DNA from: Mesorhizobium sp. LSHC420B00
GTDB taxonomy: Bacteria; Pseudomonadota; Alphaproteobacteria; Rhizobiales; Rhizobiaceae
Direction of reading: 5' to 3'
DNA: 45,974 nucleotides
NCBI RefSeq assembly: GCF_000503055.1
Contig: NZ_AYVY01000004.1
Location: 218,350 to 264,323 of the forward strand
Shown: piece after piece, positions 9,011 to 16,979 of the stretch
Position numbering within the stretch: the stretch's first letter is position 1
Layout: every line of letters starts with the position of its first letter
Notes under the pieces: generated by a model
Seen by the model: the letters and a program-made list of their open reading frames with translations, nothing else
Database searches by the model: none
What the model was told of the DNA's origin: nothing
Position numbers and translations under genes: made by a program

Positions 9011-9949
9011 TCACCAGATCCACTCGCCCCTTCCCAAAACCGCTACCGCATCGACAATCCGGGTAAAGCTCGAGCGGGCGCGGCCGGCCGTGTGCCTGGC
9101 GCGCAAATAGCCATGCACCAGTCCCAGCTCCTCGAACCACCAGGCGCGCCCGCCTGCAGCAATGATGCGGTCGCGATAGGCTTCGCCGTCCGACGACAGC
9201 GGGTCGCATTCGGCGGTGATCACGACGGTAGGCGGCAGATTGGCAAAGTCGGCGTCGGCGAGCGGCGACAAGGTGAGATCGCCGGTGCGGTCCTCGCCCC
9301 CGGTCCTGATGTCCCTGTAGAAAACGAGGTCGCGCACGTTAAGCATCGGCGCTTCCGCGTGGGTGACGTAGGAGCCGGCGGAGCTGTCGCCGCCAAGGCC
9401 GGGATAGACCAGAATCTGGCCGATCGGCTTGCGCGCATGGCCACGCGTCGCGTGGCTGACGGACGCGGCGAGATTGCCGCCGGCACTGTCGCCGCACAGC
9501 AGGATAGGCCGTTCGTAAGTGGTCGAAGCCCATTCGAAGGCGCTGATGGCATCGTCGAAGGCGGCCGGATGAAGGTGTTCCGGCGCCAGCCGGTAGTCGA
9601 CCGAAACCACTTCGTAGCCGGTGCGGCCGCAAAGCTCGGCGCAAAGGTCGTCATGGCTGTCGAGCCCGCCGAGGATAAAACCGCCGCCATGGAAATAAAG
9701 CACCATCGCCGCCGCTTCCGGCGCCGGGGCGCGGTAGACGCGGGTCGGGATGTGCCAGGGTGTGGCAATGGCTGTGGTTTCCGCCGTGACGCCTTGGGGA
9801 TAGCCGGCAAAGAACTCGCGGCACATCCGGTTATAGATCTCGCGCTGCTCGGCGATGGTGTAGTCGATCGTATCGGGTGGATAATAGGAATTGGTCCGCT
9901 CGATGAAGGCCCAGGTCTCGGCGTCGATGAGGGTTTTGTAGTTGGTCAT
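9011..9949 (-). CDS. Alpha/beta hydrolase (HSL-type esterase)
   Basis: Carboxylesterase/lipase of 312 residues in the hormone-sensitive lipase group (alpha/beta hydrolase fold 3). It has the oxyanion motif HGGGF (YFHGGGFILGG), the nucleophile elbow GDSAGG (LLCGDSAGGNLA), the acid in ECDPLSSDGE and the catalytic histidine in LVHGYLRAR. The ATG at 9949 (MTNYKTLIDAETW) is chosen because the frame upstream runs into a palindromic repeat and reads as low-quality sequence. It lies downstream of the carnitine operon on the same strand but is separated from it by the 160-bp repeat, so it may or may not belong to it functionally. The substrate is unknown. Confidence 0.92.
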   Translation of the reverse strand: MTNYKTLIDAETWAFIERTNSYYPPDTIDYTIAEQREIYNRMCREFFAGYPQGVTAETTAIATPWHIPTRVYRAPAPEAAAMVLYFHGGGFILGGLDSHDDLCAELCGRTGYEVVSVDYRLAPEHLHPAAFDDAISAFEWASTTYERPILLCGDSAGGNLAASVSHATRGHARKPIGQILVYPGLGGDSSAGSYVTHAEAPMLNVRDLVFYRDIRTGGEDRTGDLTLSPLADADFANLPPTVVITAECDPLSSDGEAYRDRIIAAGGRAWWFEELGLVHGYLRARHTAGRARSSFTRIVDAVAVLGRGEWIW

Positions 9950-9982
9950 TGGCGCCGAATGGGCCGCCAAGGTTGAGCTTGG

Positions 9983-10142
9983 ACACCCCCCTCTGGCCTG
10001 CCGGCCATCTCCCCCGCAAGGGGGGAGATCGGCAGCTTTGGCCTTGCCGCTTGTCCTGCAACGCTGGAAATTGGCGAAATCCGATGCGACATCCGATCTC
10101 CCCACTTGCGGGGGAGATGCCCGGCAGGGCAGAGGGGGGTGT
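9983..10142. repeat. RIME-like large palindromic intergenic repeat, copy A
   Basis: About 160 bp with outer arms acacccccctctggcctgcc and ggcagggcagaggggggtgt forming an imperfect inverted repeat. Inside, each arm contains its own small hairpin: catctcccccgcaaggggggagat on the left and gatctccccacttgcgggggagatg on the right. The centre (about 10045-10090) is less conserved. It lies between the CaiD-like gene and the esterase gene. Architecture and place match the palindromic repeats known from rhizobial genomes; the same family is seen at 21734-21905 and at the left window edge. Confidence 0.8.
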
Positions 10143-10168
10143 GAAGGATCGCCATCATCTCCGCAGCG

Positions 10169-10951
10169 TCACTTCCCCTTCCACACCGGGTCGCGCTTCT
10201 CGGCGAAGGCGCGAAAACCCTCGAGATTGTCCTCCGAGCCGTAGAGTGCGTCAACCGTTGGCAGCTGCCGGCGCGTCACCCGGTTCATCGCGTCCTGGAA
10301 CGTCAGCGATTCAGCGACCCGAGCCGTTTCCTTGATCGCGGCGAAGACCAGCGGCGGGCCGCTGGCGAGCAGCCGCGCGATCTCCCAGACGCGGTCCTCC
10401 AGCCTGTCCTTGGGCAGCACCTCGTTGACCAGGCCCCAGCGATGCGCCTCGGCGACATCCATCCAGCGGCCGGTGAGCAAAAGGTCCATGGCGACATGGT
10501 AGGGGATGCGCTTCGGCAGCTTGATCGTCGCCGCATCGGCCAGCGTGCCGGCACGGATTTCGGGCAGCGCGAAGGAGGAGTGGTCCGACGCATAGATGAG
10601 GTCGCAGGATAGGGCCAGTTCGAAGCCGCCGCCGACCGCCATGCCGTTGACGCAGGCGATCACCGGCTTGTTGAGGTCGCGCAATTCCTGCAGCCCGCCG
10701 AAGCCGCCGACGCCATAGTCGCCGTCGACCGCGTCGCCGCCGGCAGCAGCCTTCAGGTCCCAGCCGGCGCAGAAGAACTTGTCGCCGGCGGTCTTGACGA
10801 TGGCGACGCGCAGCTCGGGATCGTCGCGAAACGCCTTGAAAGTCTCGCCCATAAGCCGCGACGTGTTCAGGTCGATGGCATTGGCCTTGGGCCGGTCGAG
10901 CGTGACTTCGAAGATCGTGCCCTCGCGGCGGGTGGTGATGATTTCAGCCAT
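10169..10951 (-). CDS. caiD: Enoyl-CoA hydratase, carnitinyl-CoA dehydratase-like
   Basis: Crotonase-fold protein of 260 residues, close in length and sequence pattern to CaiD, which interconverts crotonobetainyl-CoA and L-carnitinyl-CoA. The CoA-binding/oxyanion segments are FFCAGWDLKA and VNGMAVGGGFELALSCDL, with Glu111 and Glu131 (FALPEIRAG) in the positions of the two crotonase catalytic acids. Its start overlaps the end of the acyl-CoA synthetase gene by 8 bp, so the two are translationally coupled as the last two genes of the carnitine operon. The CaiD name rests on context and overall similarity; another short-chain enoyl-CoA substrate is possible. Confidence 0.88.
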   Translation of the reverse strand: MAEIITTRREGTIFEVTLDRPKANAIDLNTSRLMGETFKAFRDDPELRVAIVKTAGDKFFCAGWDLKAAAGGDAVDGDYGVGGFGGLQELRDLNKPVIACVNGMAVGGGFELALSCDLIYASDHSSFALPEIRAGTLADAATIKLPKRIPYHVAMDLLLTGRWMDVAEAHRWGLVNEVLPKDRLEDRVWEIARLLASGPPLVFAAIKETARVAESLTFQDAMNRVTRRQLPTVDALYGSEDNLEGFRAFAEKRDPVWKGK

Positions 10952-13028
10952 TCTTCTTGCCTCCCAGCACCATCAGCGCGTCGGCGATCCAGGCGCCCTT
11001 GCCCTCGGCGCAGACGATCAGCGGATTGATGTCGAGTTCCTCGATCTCGCCGGCATTTTGCTGCACGAAGCCGGCAATGCCCGATATCGCCTCTATTGCC
11101 GCCGTGACATCGGCCTTCGGCCGGCCGCGATAGCCGTCGAGCAGCGGGAACAGTTTCAGCCCGCGCAAAGCGGCCTCGATGTCGTCACGGGTCGCCGGCA
11201 GCATCAGCGTGACGCTGTCGCGCAACAGCTCGACCAGCACGCCGCCGGTGCCGAGCGTCATCACCGCGCCGAACATCGGGTCGCGGGTGAAGCCGACCAG
11301 CAGCTCGGCGACGCCATCGCGCACCATGCGCTCGACATAAAGGCCGGTGCCGAGCGGGCCGAGATCATGGGCGGCGGTGCTGACGGATTCGGCATCCCTC
11401 AAATTGAGCCGGACCGCGTCGAGCTCGGATTTGTGGATGACGCCAAGAGCCTTCAGCGCTACCGGGAAGCCGAGCGCCATCGAGGAGATCACAGCCTCGA
11501 CCGCGTTGCCGGCGCGCTCGCCCTTCGGCACCGGGAGCCCGGCCTCGATGAGCCGCGCTTTCGCCTCCGCCTCGTCCGGGGTGACATGGTCGCCAGCCGG
11601 CGCGCCAGACGCCGAGGTGTCGATCGGCTGCGCCAGCGGCTCGCGCCACGCCCAGCCGATGAAGGCTGCCGCCTGGGCGGCGTCCATGGCCTCGGAAATG
11701 CCGAACAGCGGCACCATGCCCCGCGCCATCAGCCCTGCAGTGTATTCCTCGGGCAGGTTCTCCGGCAGCGAGGAGACGATCGCGCCTTGCGCGCTGTTGG
11801 CCTTCAGCGCCGCTTCGAAGGCGCGCAGCGTCGCCCACCAGTCGGTGTCGGAGCAGCGGTCGGGGCGCGGAAAGTCGAGCACCAGCATGTTGAGGTCGAA
11901 GCCGCCAGACACCATGGCGGTGAAGGTGGCGGTCATCGCCGGCTCGTTGTTCCAGATGAAGGTATGGTAGTCGAGCGGGTTGGCCACCGCGACCAGCGGG
12001 CCGAGCGTCGATTTGACCTGAATGCGATGCTCGGCGGTGAGAGGCGGAAAGGTCACCCAGCGGCCTTCGGCGCTGTCGGCCATGACGGACGCCTCGCCGC
12101 CCGAACAGCTCATCGACGACAGCCGGTAGCCGGGCAGGGGACCGGTGACGTGCAGCAACTTCAGCGCCTCGATGAAGGCCGGGATCGAATCGATGCGGGC
12201 GATGCCGAGCCGCTTCAGGAACGCGCCGGACGCTGCGTCCGAGCCGGCCAGCGACGCGGTATGCGAGACGGTCGCCTGCCGCGCCTGCTCGGAGCGGCCG
12301 ACCTTCATGGCGATAACAGGCTTCTTCAGCTCTCGTGCCCGTGCCGCCAGCCTTTCGAAGCCGGCCACCGAGTCGAAGGCCTCGATATGCAGGCCGAGCG
12401 CGGTGACGCGGTCGTCCTCGATCAGGCCGAGCGCCATTTCGGAAAGCCCGGTCTGCGCCTGGTTGCCGGCGGTCATCAGAAAGGCGATCGGCAGGCCGCG
12501 CTTCTGCATCGTCATGTTGATGGCGATGTTCGACGACTGGGTGATGATGGCAACGCCGCGACCGCCTTCAGGCAGCCTGATGCCGCCATGCTGGTCGGGC
12601 CACAAAAGCGCGCCGTCGGCGTAATTGATCAGCCCATAGCAGTTCGGCCCGATGATCGGCATGGGACCCGCCGCCGCGACCAGCTCGGCCTGCAGCCGCT
12701 CGCCGTCCTCGTCATAGGCCTCGGTTTCGAGGAAGCCGGCGGCGAAGCAGACCGCACCGCCGGCGCCGCGCTCGGCCAGCGCCTTGACCACTTCGATGGT
12801 CAAGTGCCGGTTGACGCCGATGAAAGCGGCATCCGGCGCACCGGGCAATTCGGCCACCGAGCGATACGCCTTGCGGCCGGCGACCTCGTCCTTGCTCGGA
12901 TGCACGGGCCAGATCTCGCCGGCAAAGCCCATCTTGATCGACTGCGCGACGACGGCAGCAGCCTGCACGCCACCGAAGACTGCGATCGTTCGTGGGCGCA
13001 AAAGCCGCTCAAGTTTGTGCATCGTCAT
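10944..13028 (-). CDS. NDP-forming acyl-CoA synthetase (acetate-CoA ligase family)
   Basis: Fused alpha/beta enzyme of 694 residues from the nucleoside-diphosphate-forming acyl-CoA synthetase family, which interconverts acid + CoA + ATP with acyl-CoA + ADP + Pi. In order: CoA-binding domain (about 1-130), ligase-CoA flavodoxin-like domains (about 150-460) with the predicted phospho-histidine His256 in VSHTASLAGSD, and a C-terminal ATP-grasp domain (from about 480: EAKARLIEAGLPVPKGERA, ending IEELDINPLIV). In this operon it takes the place of an AMP-forming CaiC ligase and could load gamma-butyrobetaine or carnitine with CoA, or release glycine betaine from betainyl-CoA with energy recovery. 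That choice is inference. A palindromic repeat separates it from the dehydrogenase upstream. Confidence 0.9.
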   Translation of the reverse strand: MTMHKLERLLRPRTIAVFGGVQAAAVVAQSIKMGFAGEIWPVHPSKDEVAGRKAYRSVAELPGAPDAAFIGVNRHLTIEVVKALAERGAGGAVCFAAGFLETEAYDEDGERLQAELVAAAGPMPIIGPNCYGLINYADGALLWPDQHGGIRLPEGGRGVAIITQSSNIAINMTMQKRGLPIAFLMTAGNQAQTGLSEMALGLIEDDRVTALGLHIEAFDSVAGFERLAARARELKKPVIAMKVGRSEQARQATVSHTASLAGSDAASGAFLKRLGIARIDSIPAFIEALKLLHVTGPLPGYRLSSMSCSGGEASVMADSAEGRWVTFPPLTAEHRIQVKSTLGPLVAVANPLDYHTFIWNNEPAMTATFTAMVSGGFDLNMLVLDFPRPDRCSDTDWWATLRAFEAALKANSAQGAIVSSLPENLPEEYTAGLMARGMVPLFGISEAMDAAQAAAFIGWAWREPLAQPIDTSASGAPAGDHVTPDEAEAKARLIEAGLPVPKGERAGNAVEAVISSMALGFPVALKALGVIHKSELDAVRLNLRDAESVSTAAHDLGPLGTGLYVERMVRDGVAELLVGFTRDPMFGAVMTLGTGGVLVELLRDSVTLMLPATRDDIEAALRGLKLFPLLDGYRGRPKADVTAAIEAISGIAGFVQQNAGEIEELDINPLIVCAEGKGAWIADALMVLGGKKNG

Positions 13029-13038
13029 CTTTTCGTTT

Positions 13039-13087
13039 GAGCATGATCTTTTCCAAAAACCGGATTCCACTTTTTGGGATCATGCTC
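13039..13087. repeat. Short palindromic element, copy 2, inside the carnitine operon
   Basis: A 49-bp palindrome with perfect 10-bp ends (gagcatgatc and gatcatgctc). Read on the minus strand, its core (cccaaaaagtgg, ccggtttttgg) matches copy 1 at 4528-4577. It fills the gap between the acyl-CoA dehydrogenase and the acyl-CoA synthetase genes; its last base is the first base of the dehydrogenase stop codon (cta at 13087-13089 on the plus strand). Hairpins in this place often stabilise or separate parts of a polycistronic mRNA. Confidence 0.8.
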
Positions 13088-14250
13088 TAGCCCCCGAACG
13101 GGCGCAGCAGCGCCCGCGAAATGATGTGGCGCTGGATTTCCGAGGTGCCTTCCCAGATGCGCTCGACGCGGGCGTCGCGCCAGATGCGTTCCAGCGGCAG
13201 ATCGTCCATCAGCCCCATGCCGCCATGGATCTGGATCGCCTCGTCGGCGACGAAGGCGAGCATCTCGGTGGCCTTCAGCTTGGCCATGGCCATGTCCTGA
13301 TCGGTGACGGTGCCCTGATCGTACTTCCAGCCGGCTTCGAACACCATCAGGTCGGCGGCCTTCAGCTCGGTCGCCATGTCGGCGAGCTTGAACGACACGC
13401 CCTGGAACTTGCCGATCGGCTGGCCGAATTGCTGGCGCTGCGCGGCGTATTCGATGGCGTGGCCAAGCGCCCGTTCGGCGCGGCCGAGGCAGGTGGCGCC
13501 GACCTGCAGGCGCGTCGCGCCAAGCCATGAATTGGCGACGTCGAAGCCCTTGTGCACCTCGCCCAGAACCTGAGTGGCCGGCAGACGGCAATCGTCGAAT
13601 TCGAGGATGGCATTGGTGTAGCCGCGATGCGAGACGTTGCGGTAGCCGTCGCGCACGGTAAAGCCCTTGGTGCCCTTGTCGACGAAGAAGGCGGTGATCT
13701 TCTTGCGTTTTCCACGCGAAGACTCTTCCTCCCCCGAGGCCATGAAGACGATGGCGAAATCGGCGAGGTCGGCGTGGCTTATGAAATGCTTGGTGCCGTT
13801 CAGCACCCAGTCGTCGCCGTCCTGCACGGCGGTTGCCTTCATGCCGCGCAAATCGGAGCCGGCGCCCGGCTCGGTCATTGCCAGGCAATCCCATTTTTCG
13901 CCGCGAATGCACGGGAACAGATACTTCTCGCGCTGCTCCGGCGTGCCGGCAAGGAGGATGTTGGAAGGCCGCGCCACGCAGGTCCAGTGCAGCGCGTAAT
14001 TGGCGCGGCCGAGCTCCTTTTCATAGAGCAGCCAGGTCACCGTATCGAGCCCGGCGCCGCCGACATCGGCCGGCATGTTGGCGGCATAGAGACCAGCTTC
14101 GATCGCCTTGGCCTTGATCTCCTCGATCAGCTCACGGCGCAGCACGCCGGTGCGCTCCACTTCGCGCTCATGCGGGTAAAGCTCGTTCTCGACGAAGGCC
14201 CGCGTCGTCTCGACGATGAGCTTCTGTTCCTCCGAAAGACCAAAATCCAT
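13087..14250 (-). CDS. Acyl-CoA dehydrogenase, probable butyrobetainyl-CoA dehydrogenase
   Basis: FAD-dependent acyl-CoA dehydrogenase of 387 residues with full family layout: N-terminal helical domain (MDFGLSEEQKLIVETTRAF), the flavin-binding block CLAMTEPGAGSDLRGMKA, and the C-terminal helical domain with the catalytic Glu367 in ERIWEGTSEIQRH. In this operon the likely reaction is oxidation of gamma-butyrobetainyl-CoA to crotonobetainyl-CoA (as for CaiA-like proteins run in the oxidative direction). The ATG at 14250 is where homology begins; the frame stays open further upstream into the neighbouring gene. The carnitine dehydrogenase gene stops 4 bp before it, so the two are one transcript. 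Substrate assignment rests on neighbours. Confidence 0.9.
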   Translation of the reverse strand: MDFGLSEEQKLIVETTRAFVENELYPHEREVERTGVLRRELIEEIKAKAIEAGLYAANMPADVGGAGLDTVTWLLYEKELGRANYALHWTCVARPSNILLAGTPEQREKYLFPCIRGEKWDCLAMTEPGAGSDLRGMKATAVQDGDDWVLNGTKHFISHADLADFAIVFMASGEEESSRGKRKKITAFFVDKGTKGFTVRDGYRNVSHRGYTNAILEFDDCRLPATQVLGEVHKGFDVANSWLGATRLQVGATCLGRAERALGHAIEYAAQRQQFGQPIGKFQGVSFKLADMATELKAADLMVFEAGWKYDQGTVTDQDMAMAKLKATEMLAFVADEAIQIHGGMGLMDDLPLERIWRDARVERIWEGTSEIQRHIISRALLRPFGG

Positions 14251-14254
14251 GGTC

Positions 14255-15328
14255 TCAGCCTTTCTTCTTTTTCTTCGGCTTTTCAGCCTTGGCCTTCTCG
14301 GCAGCCTTGGAGGCGGTGGGCTTCTTCGCCGCAAGCTTGGCCAGCTGCCTGGTATAGTCCTTATGCAGGGCGCCGGCGCCCCAGCCTTTGCCTTTGTTCT
14401 GCTTCGACAGTGCCTCCATGATCGCGACCAGATTGTCGTCGCGGATCTTTTCGAGTTCGCGGATCGACAGACCGTGCGCCTGGTCGTCCGACTGGGTCGC
14501 GATCAGCTCGACCAATTCGTCGTTGAACTCCGGCACATCCATCAGCTTGGTCCATGGCCATTTCAGGCACGGGCCGAACTGCGCCATGAAGTGGCGCATG
14601 CCGGCCTCGCCGCCGGCGACACGATAGACCTGGAACATGCCCATCTGCGCCCAGCGCAGGCCGAAGCCATAGCGCATGATGTCGTCAAGCTCCTCGACCG
14701 TGCAGATGCCGTCCTTGACCAGCCACAGCGCCTCGCGCCAGGCCGCTTCGAGCAGGCGGTCGCCGACAAAGGCTTCGATCTCCTTGCGGATCACCACCGG
14801 CTTCATGCCGATCGAGGCATACATCTCCTTGGCGACTTCGATCGCCTCGGGAAAGGTCTGTTCGCCGCCGACGATTTCGACCAGTGGCAAGAGATAGACG
14901 GGGTTGAACGGATGGCCGACCACCAACCGCTCCGGATGTTTCTTCATCGCCACCTGCATGTCGGTCGGCTTGATGCCGGAGGTGGAGGAGCCGACAATGG
15001 CGTTGGCCGGCGCATAAAGGTCGATCTCGGCCAGCACGCGGTGCTTGAGGTCGAGCCGCTCCGGCACGCTTTCCTGGATGAAGTCGGCATCGGCGACCGC
15101 CTCGGCGATCGTCTTGGCGAAAGTGAGCTTGCCCGCTTTCGGCAGGCCGCCGGGCAGCATCTGCTTGTAGGCGCGTCGCGCTCCCTTCATCACCTCGCCG
15201 ACCTTGCGTGACGCCTCGGGGTCGGGATCGAAGATCGACACGTCGATTCCGTTGAGCAGCAGCCGCGCGACCCAGCCGGCGCCGATGACGCCGCCGCCGA
15301 TGGCTGCCGCCTTGTTGATGATGCTCAT
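14255..15328 (-). CDS. L-carnitine dehydrogenase (3-hydroxyacyl-CoA dehydrogenase family)
   Basis: NAD-dependent oxidation of L-carnitine to 3-dehydrocarnitine is the probable role. The 357-residue protein has an N-terminal Rossmann motif (IGGGVIGAGWVARLL, residues 10-24), the ESVPERLDLKH and SSTSGIKPTDM segments, the catalytic-region GHPFNPVYLLPLVEIVGG and a C-terminal helical dimer domain. The last 35 or so residues are Lys/Ala/Pro-rich and look disordered (ending EKPKKKKKG). Some rhizobial carnitine dehydrogenases carry a fused C-terminal thioesterase; here only the basic tail is present. The start overlaps the end of the HD-domain gene (ATGA type), showing tight coupling. Confidence 0.9.
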   Translation of the reverse strand: MSIINKAAAIGGGVIGAGWVARLLLNGIDVSIFDPDPEASRKVGEVMKGARRAYKQMLPGGLPKAGKLTFAKTIAEAVADADFIQESVPERLDLKHRVLAEIDLYAPANAIVGSSTSGIKPTDMQVAMKKHPERLVVGHPFNPVYLLPLVEIVGGEQTFPEAIEVAKEMYASIGMKPVVIRKEIEAFVGDRLLEAAWREALWLVKDGICTVEELDDIMRYGFGLRWAQMGMFQVYRVAGGEAGMRHFMAQFGPCLKWPWTKLMDVPEFNDELVELIATQSDDQAHGLSIRELEKIRDDNLVAIMEALSKQNKGKGWGAGALHKDYTRQLAKLAAKKPTASKAAEKAKAEKPKKKKKG

Positions 15329-15954
15329 GCGGAGGCTCCGGTTCTTGTGCTGGCTGTTGCGGGGTCGGTGAGGGCGACACGCTCGCCGGCACGGATCACG
15401 GACGCGTCATAGGCCTTGCGCGCGAACACTTCGAGCACGAAGGGCCGGAAGAAATCGATCGGCAATGTCTCGTAATCCGGGTCGAAGCTCGACTGGTCCC
15501 AGCGCTCGCAAAACTCATCGCAATCGTCGAAGTAGATGTGCCCGGCGAAACGGTCGCGGGCGTGCGGGGTGCCGCCGAGGTGATGTGCGTAATAGAGGCG
15601 CTGGAAGTCGCCGTGCTTTTCCACCACCCAGGTGCATTGCTCGCGTACAAAGGGCTTCAGGATCGACGCCGCATACTCGTCGTGATTATAGGGCGCGTAG
15701 ATGTCGCCGATGTCGTGCAGCAAGGCGCAGGCAATCCAGTCGGTGTCGGCGCCGTCGCGCCAGGCCCGCGTCGCCGCCTGCAGCGAATGGCCGAGCCGGG
15801 TGATCTTGTAGCCCGACAGCCCTTCGTCGAGCTGGACAAGCGCGTCGAGCAGACGCTCGCCGGTCTTTGCCGCATGGTCGATCTCATGCTCGGTGAGGAA
15901 GGCATAATCCTCGCGGTCGCCGTCCTTCATGGCGGTGAACTTCACGGTCTTCAT
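15325..15954 (-). CDS. HD-domain protein of the carnitine operon, possible di-iron oxygenase
   Basis: HD-superfamily protein of 209 residues, likely cytosolic. Visible metal-ligand candidates are His56 (RLGHSLQAATRA), His80-Asp81 (CALLHDIGD), His91 (YNHDEYAASIL), His114 (EKHGDFQRLYY) and Asp153 (ERWDQSSFDPDY). The spacing and the first-histidine motif followed by Gln-Ala resemble the PhnZ/TmpB group of mixed-valence di-iron oxygenases more than HD phosphohydrolases. TmpB acts on a trimethylammonium phosphonate and yields glycine betaine, so a quaternary-amine substrate here would fit. A GGAGGAG ribosome site precedes the ATG; the gene sits 37 bp after the BKACE gene and overlaps the dehydrogenase. 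Function is not proven. Confidence 0.85.
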   Translation of the reverse strand: MKTVKFTAMKDGDREDYAFLTEHEIDHAAKTGERLLDALVQLDEGLSGYKITRLGHSLQAATRAWRDGADTDWIACALLHDIGDIYAPYNHDEYAASILKPFVREQCTWVVEKHGDFQRLYYAHHLGGTPHARDRFAGHIYFDDCDEFCERWDQSSFDPDYETLPIDFFRPFVLEVFARKAYDASVIRAGERVALTDPATASTRTGASA

Positions 15955-15991
15955 CGGCGGCTCCTCCCAACCGGGTTCTTCCCGCCCTTGC

Positions 15992-16903
15992 TCAAAGCGG
16001 TGCGCGCTTCGTCAGGTTCAGCTTCTTTCGCACCTCATCCGGGCCGATGACCCTGGCGCCCATATTCGACACGATACTGACCGCCCGCTCGACCAGCTGC
16101 GCATTGGTCGCCAGCACCCCCTTGTCGAGCCAGAGATTATCCTCCAGCCCGACACGGACATTGCCGCCGGCCAGCACCGCGGCAGCGACATAGGCCATCT
16201 GGTTTCGGCCAATGGCGAACGCCGACCAGTTCCAGGTCGACGGTACATTGTTGACCATGGCCATGAAGGTGTTGAGGTCGTCCGGCGCCCCCCACGGCAC
16301 ACCCATGCACAATTGCACCAGCGCGTCCGGCTTCAGCACTTGTTCCTCGACCAATTGCTTGGCAAACCACAGATGCCCGGTGTCGAAGGCCTCGATCTCC
16401 GGCTTGACGCCGAGCGTCGTCATCATGCCGCCCATGGCGCGCAGCATGCCGGGCGTGTTGGTCATGACATAATCGGCCTCGGCGAAATTCATCGTGCCGC
16501 AGTCGAGCGTACAGATTTCCGGCAGGCACTGGCGCACATGTTCCATGCGGTCGGTCGCGCCGCCCATGTCCGTGCCTTTTTCGTTCAGCGGCAGCGGCTT
16601 TTCCGGTGGGCCGAACACCATGTCGCCGCCCATGCCGGCGGTCAGGTTCAAAACCACGTCGACGTCAGCCGCGCGGATGCGCTCGGTCACCTCGCGGTAG
16701 AGGTGCACGTCGCGCCTAGGCTTGCCGGTCTCGGGATCGCGCACATGGCAGTGCACGATCGCAGCCCCTGCCTTTGCCGCCTCAATGGCCGAATCGGCGA
16801 TCTGCTTGGGCGAGCGCGGCACGTGCGGGCTGCGGTCCTGCGAACTGCCGGACCCGGTCACGGCACAGGTAATGAAGACCTCACGGTTCATCGCTAACGG
16901 CAT
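15992..16903 (-). CDS. BKACE-family beta-keto acid cleavage enzyme (dehydrocarnitine type)
   Basis: Enzyme of 303 residues of the 3-keto-5-aminohexanoate cleavage (BKACE, DUF849) family: a zinc TIM barrel that condenses a beta-keto acid with acetyl-CoA to give acetoacetate and a new acyl-CoA. Zinc ligands His51 and His53 are seen in IVHCHVRDPETG; GVPWGAPDDL and VRVGLEDNLWL are family blocks. Beside a carnitine dehydrogenase the likely substrate is 3-dehydrocarnitine, giving betainyl-CoA. It is the first gene of the operon; GGGAGAGAG precedes the ATG at 16903. An inverted repeat lies between it and the divergent regulator. Substrate assignment is by context and published knowledge of this family. 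Confidence 0.9.
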   Translation of the reverse strand: MPLAMNREVFITCAVTGSGSSQDRSPHVPRSPKQIADSAIEAAKAGAAIVHCHVRDPETGKPRRDVHLYREVTERIRAADVDVVLNLTAGMGGDMVFGPPEKPLPLNEKGTDMGGATDRMEHVRQCLPEICTLDCGTMNFAEADYVMTNTPGMLRAMGGMMTTLGVKPEIEAFDTGHLWFAKQLVEEQVLKPDALVQLCMGVPWGAPDDLNTFMAMVNNVPSTWNWSAFAIGRNQMAYVAAAVLAGGNVRVGLEDNLWLDKGVLATNAQLVERAVSIVSNMGARVIGPDEVRKKLNLTKRAPL

Positions 16904-16928
16904 CGGACTCTCTCCCAATAGAACGTAG

Positions 16929-16949
16929 GGCAAGAATGCCTGACTTGCC
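16929..16949. promoter_or_regulatory. Inverted repeat, candidate CdhR-type operator
   Basis: GGCAAG-n9-CTTGCC is a perfect 6-9-6 inverted repeat in the 76-bp region between the carnitine operon and its divergent AraC/GlxA-type regulator. Nothing else symmetrical is seen there, so it is the best candidate for regulator binding. The size and symmetry are plausible for this family, but no site is proven. Confidence 0.45.
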
Positions 16950-16979
16950 GGAAACTGTTTTGCGTTTTACGAAGATCAT

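Noticed and set aside
9950..10105. A longer N-terminus for the esterase
   Set aside because: The extra residues come from the palindromic repeat 9983-10142 and match no esterase.
10779..13040. A 750-codon plus-strand frame
   Set aside because: It is the antisense shadow of the acyl-CoA synthetase gene, rich in Arg, His and Ala from GC-biased codons, without any known domain.
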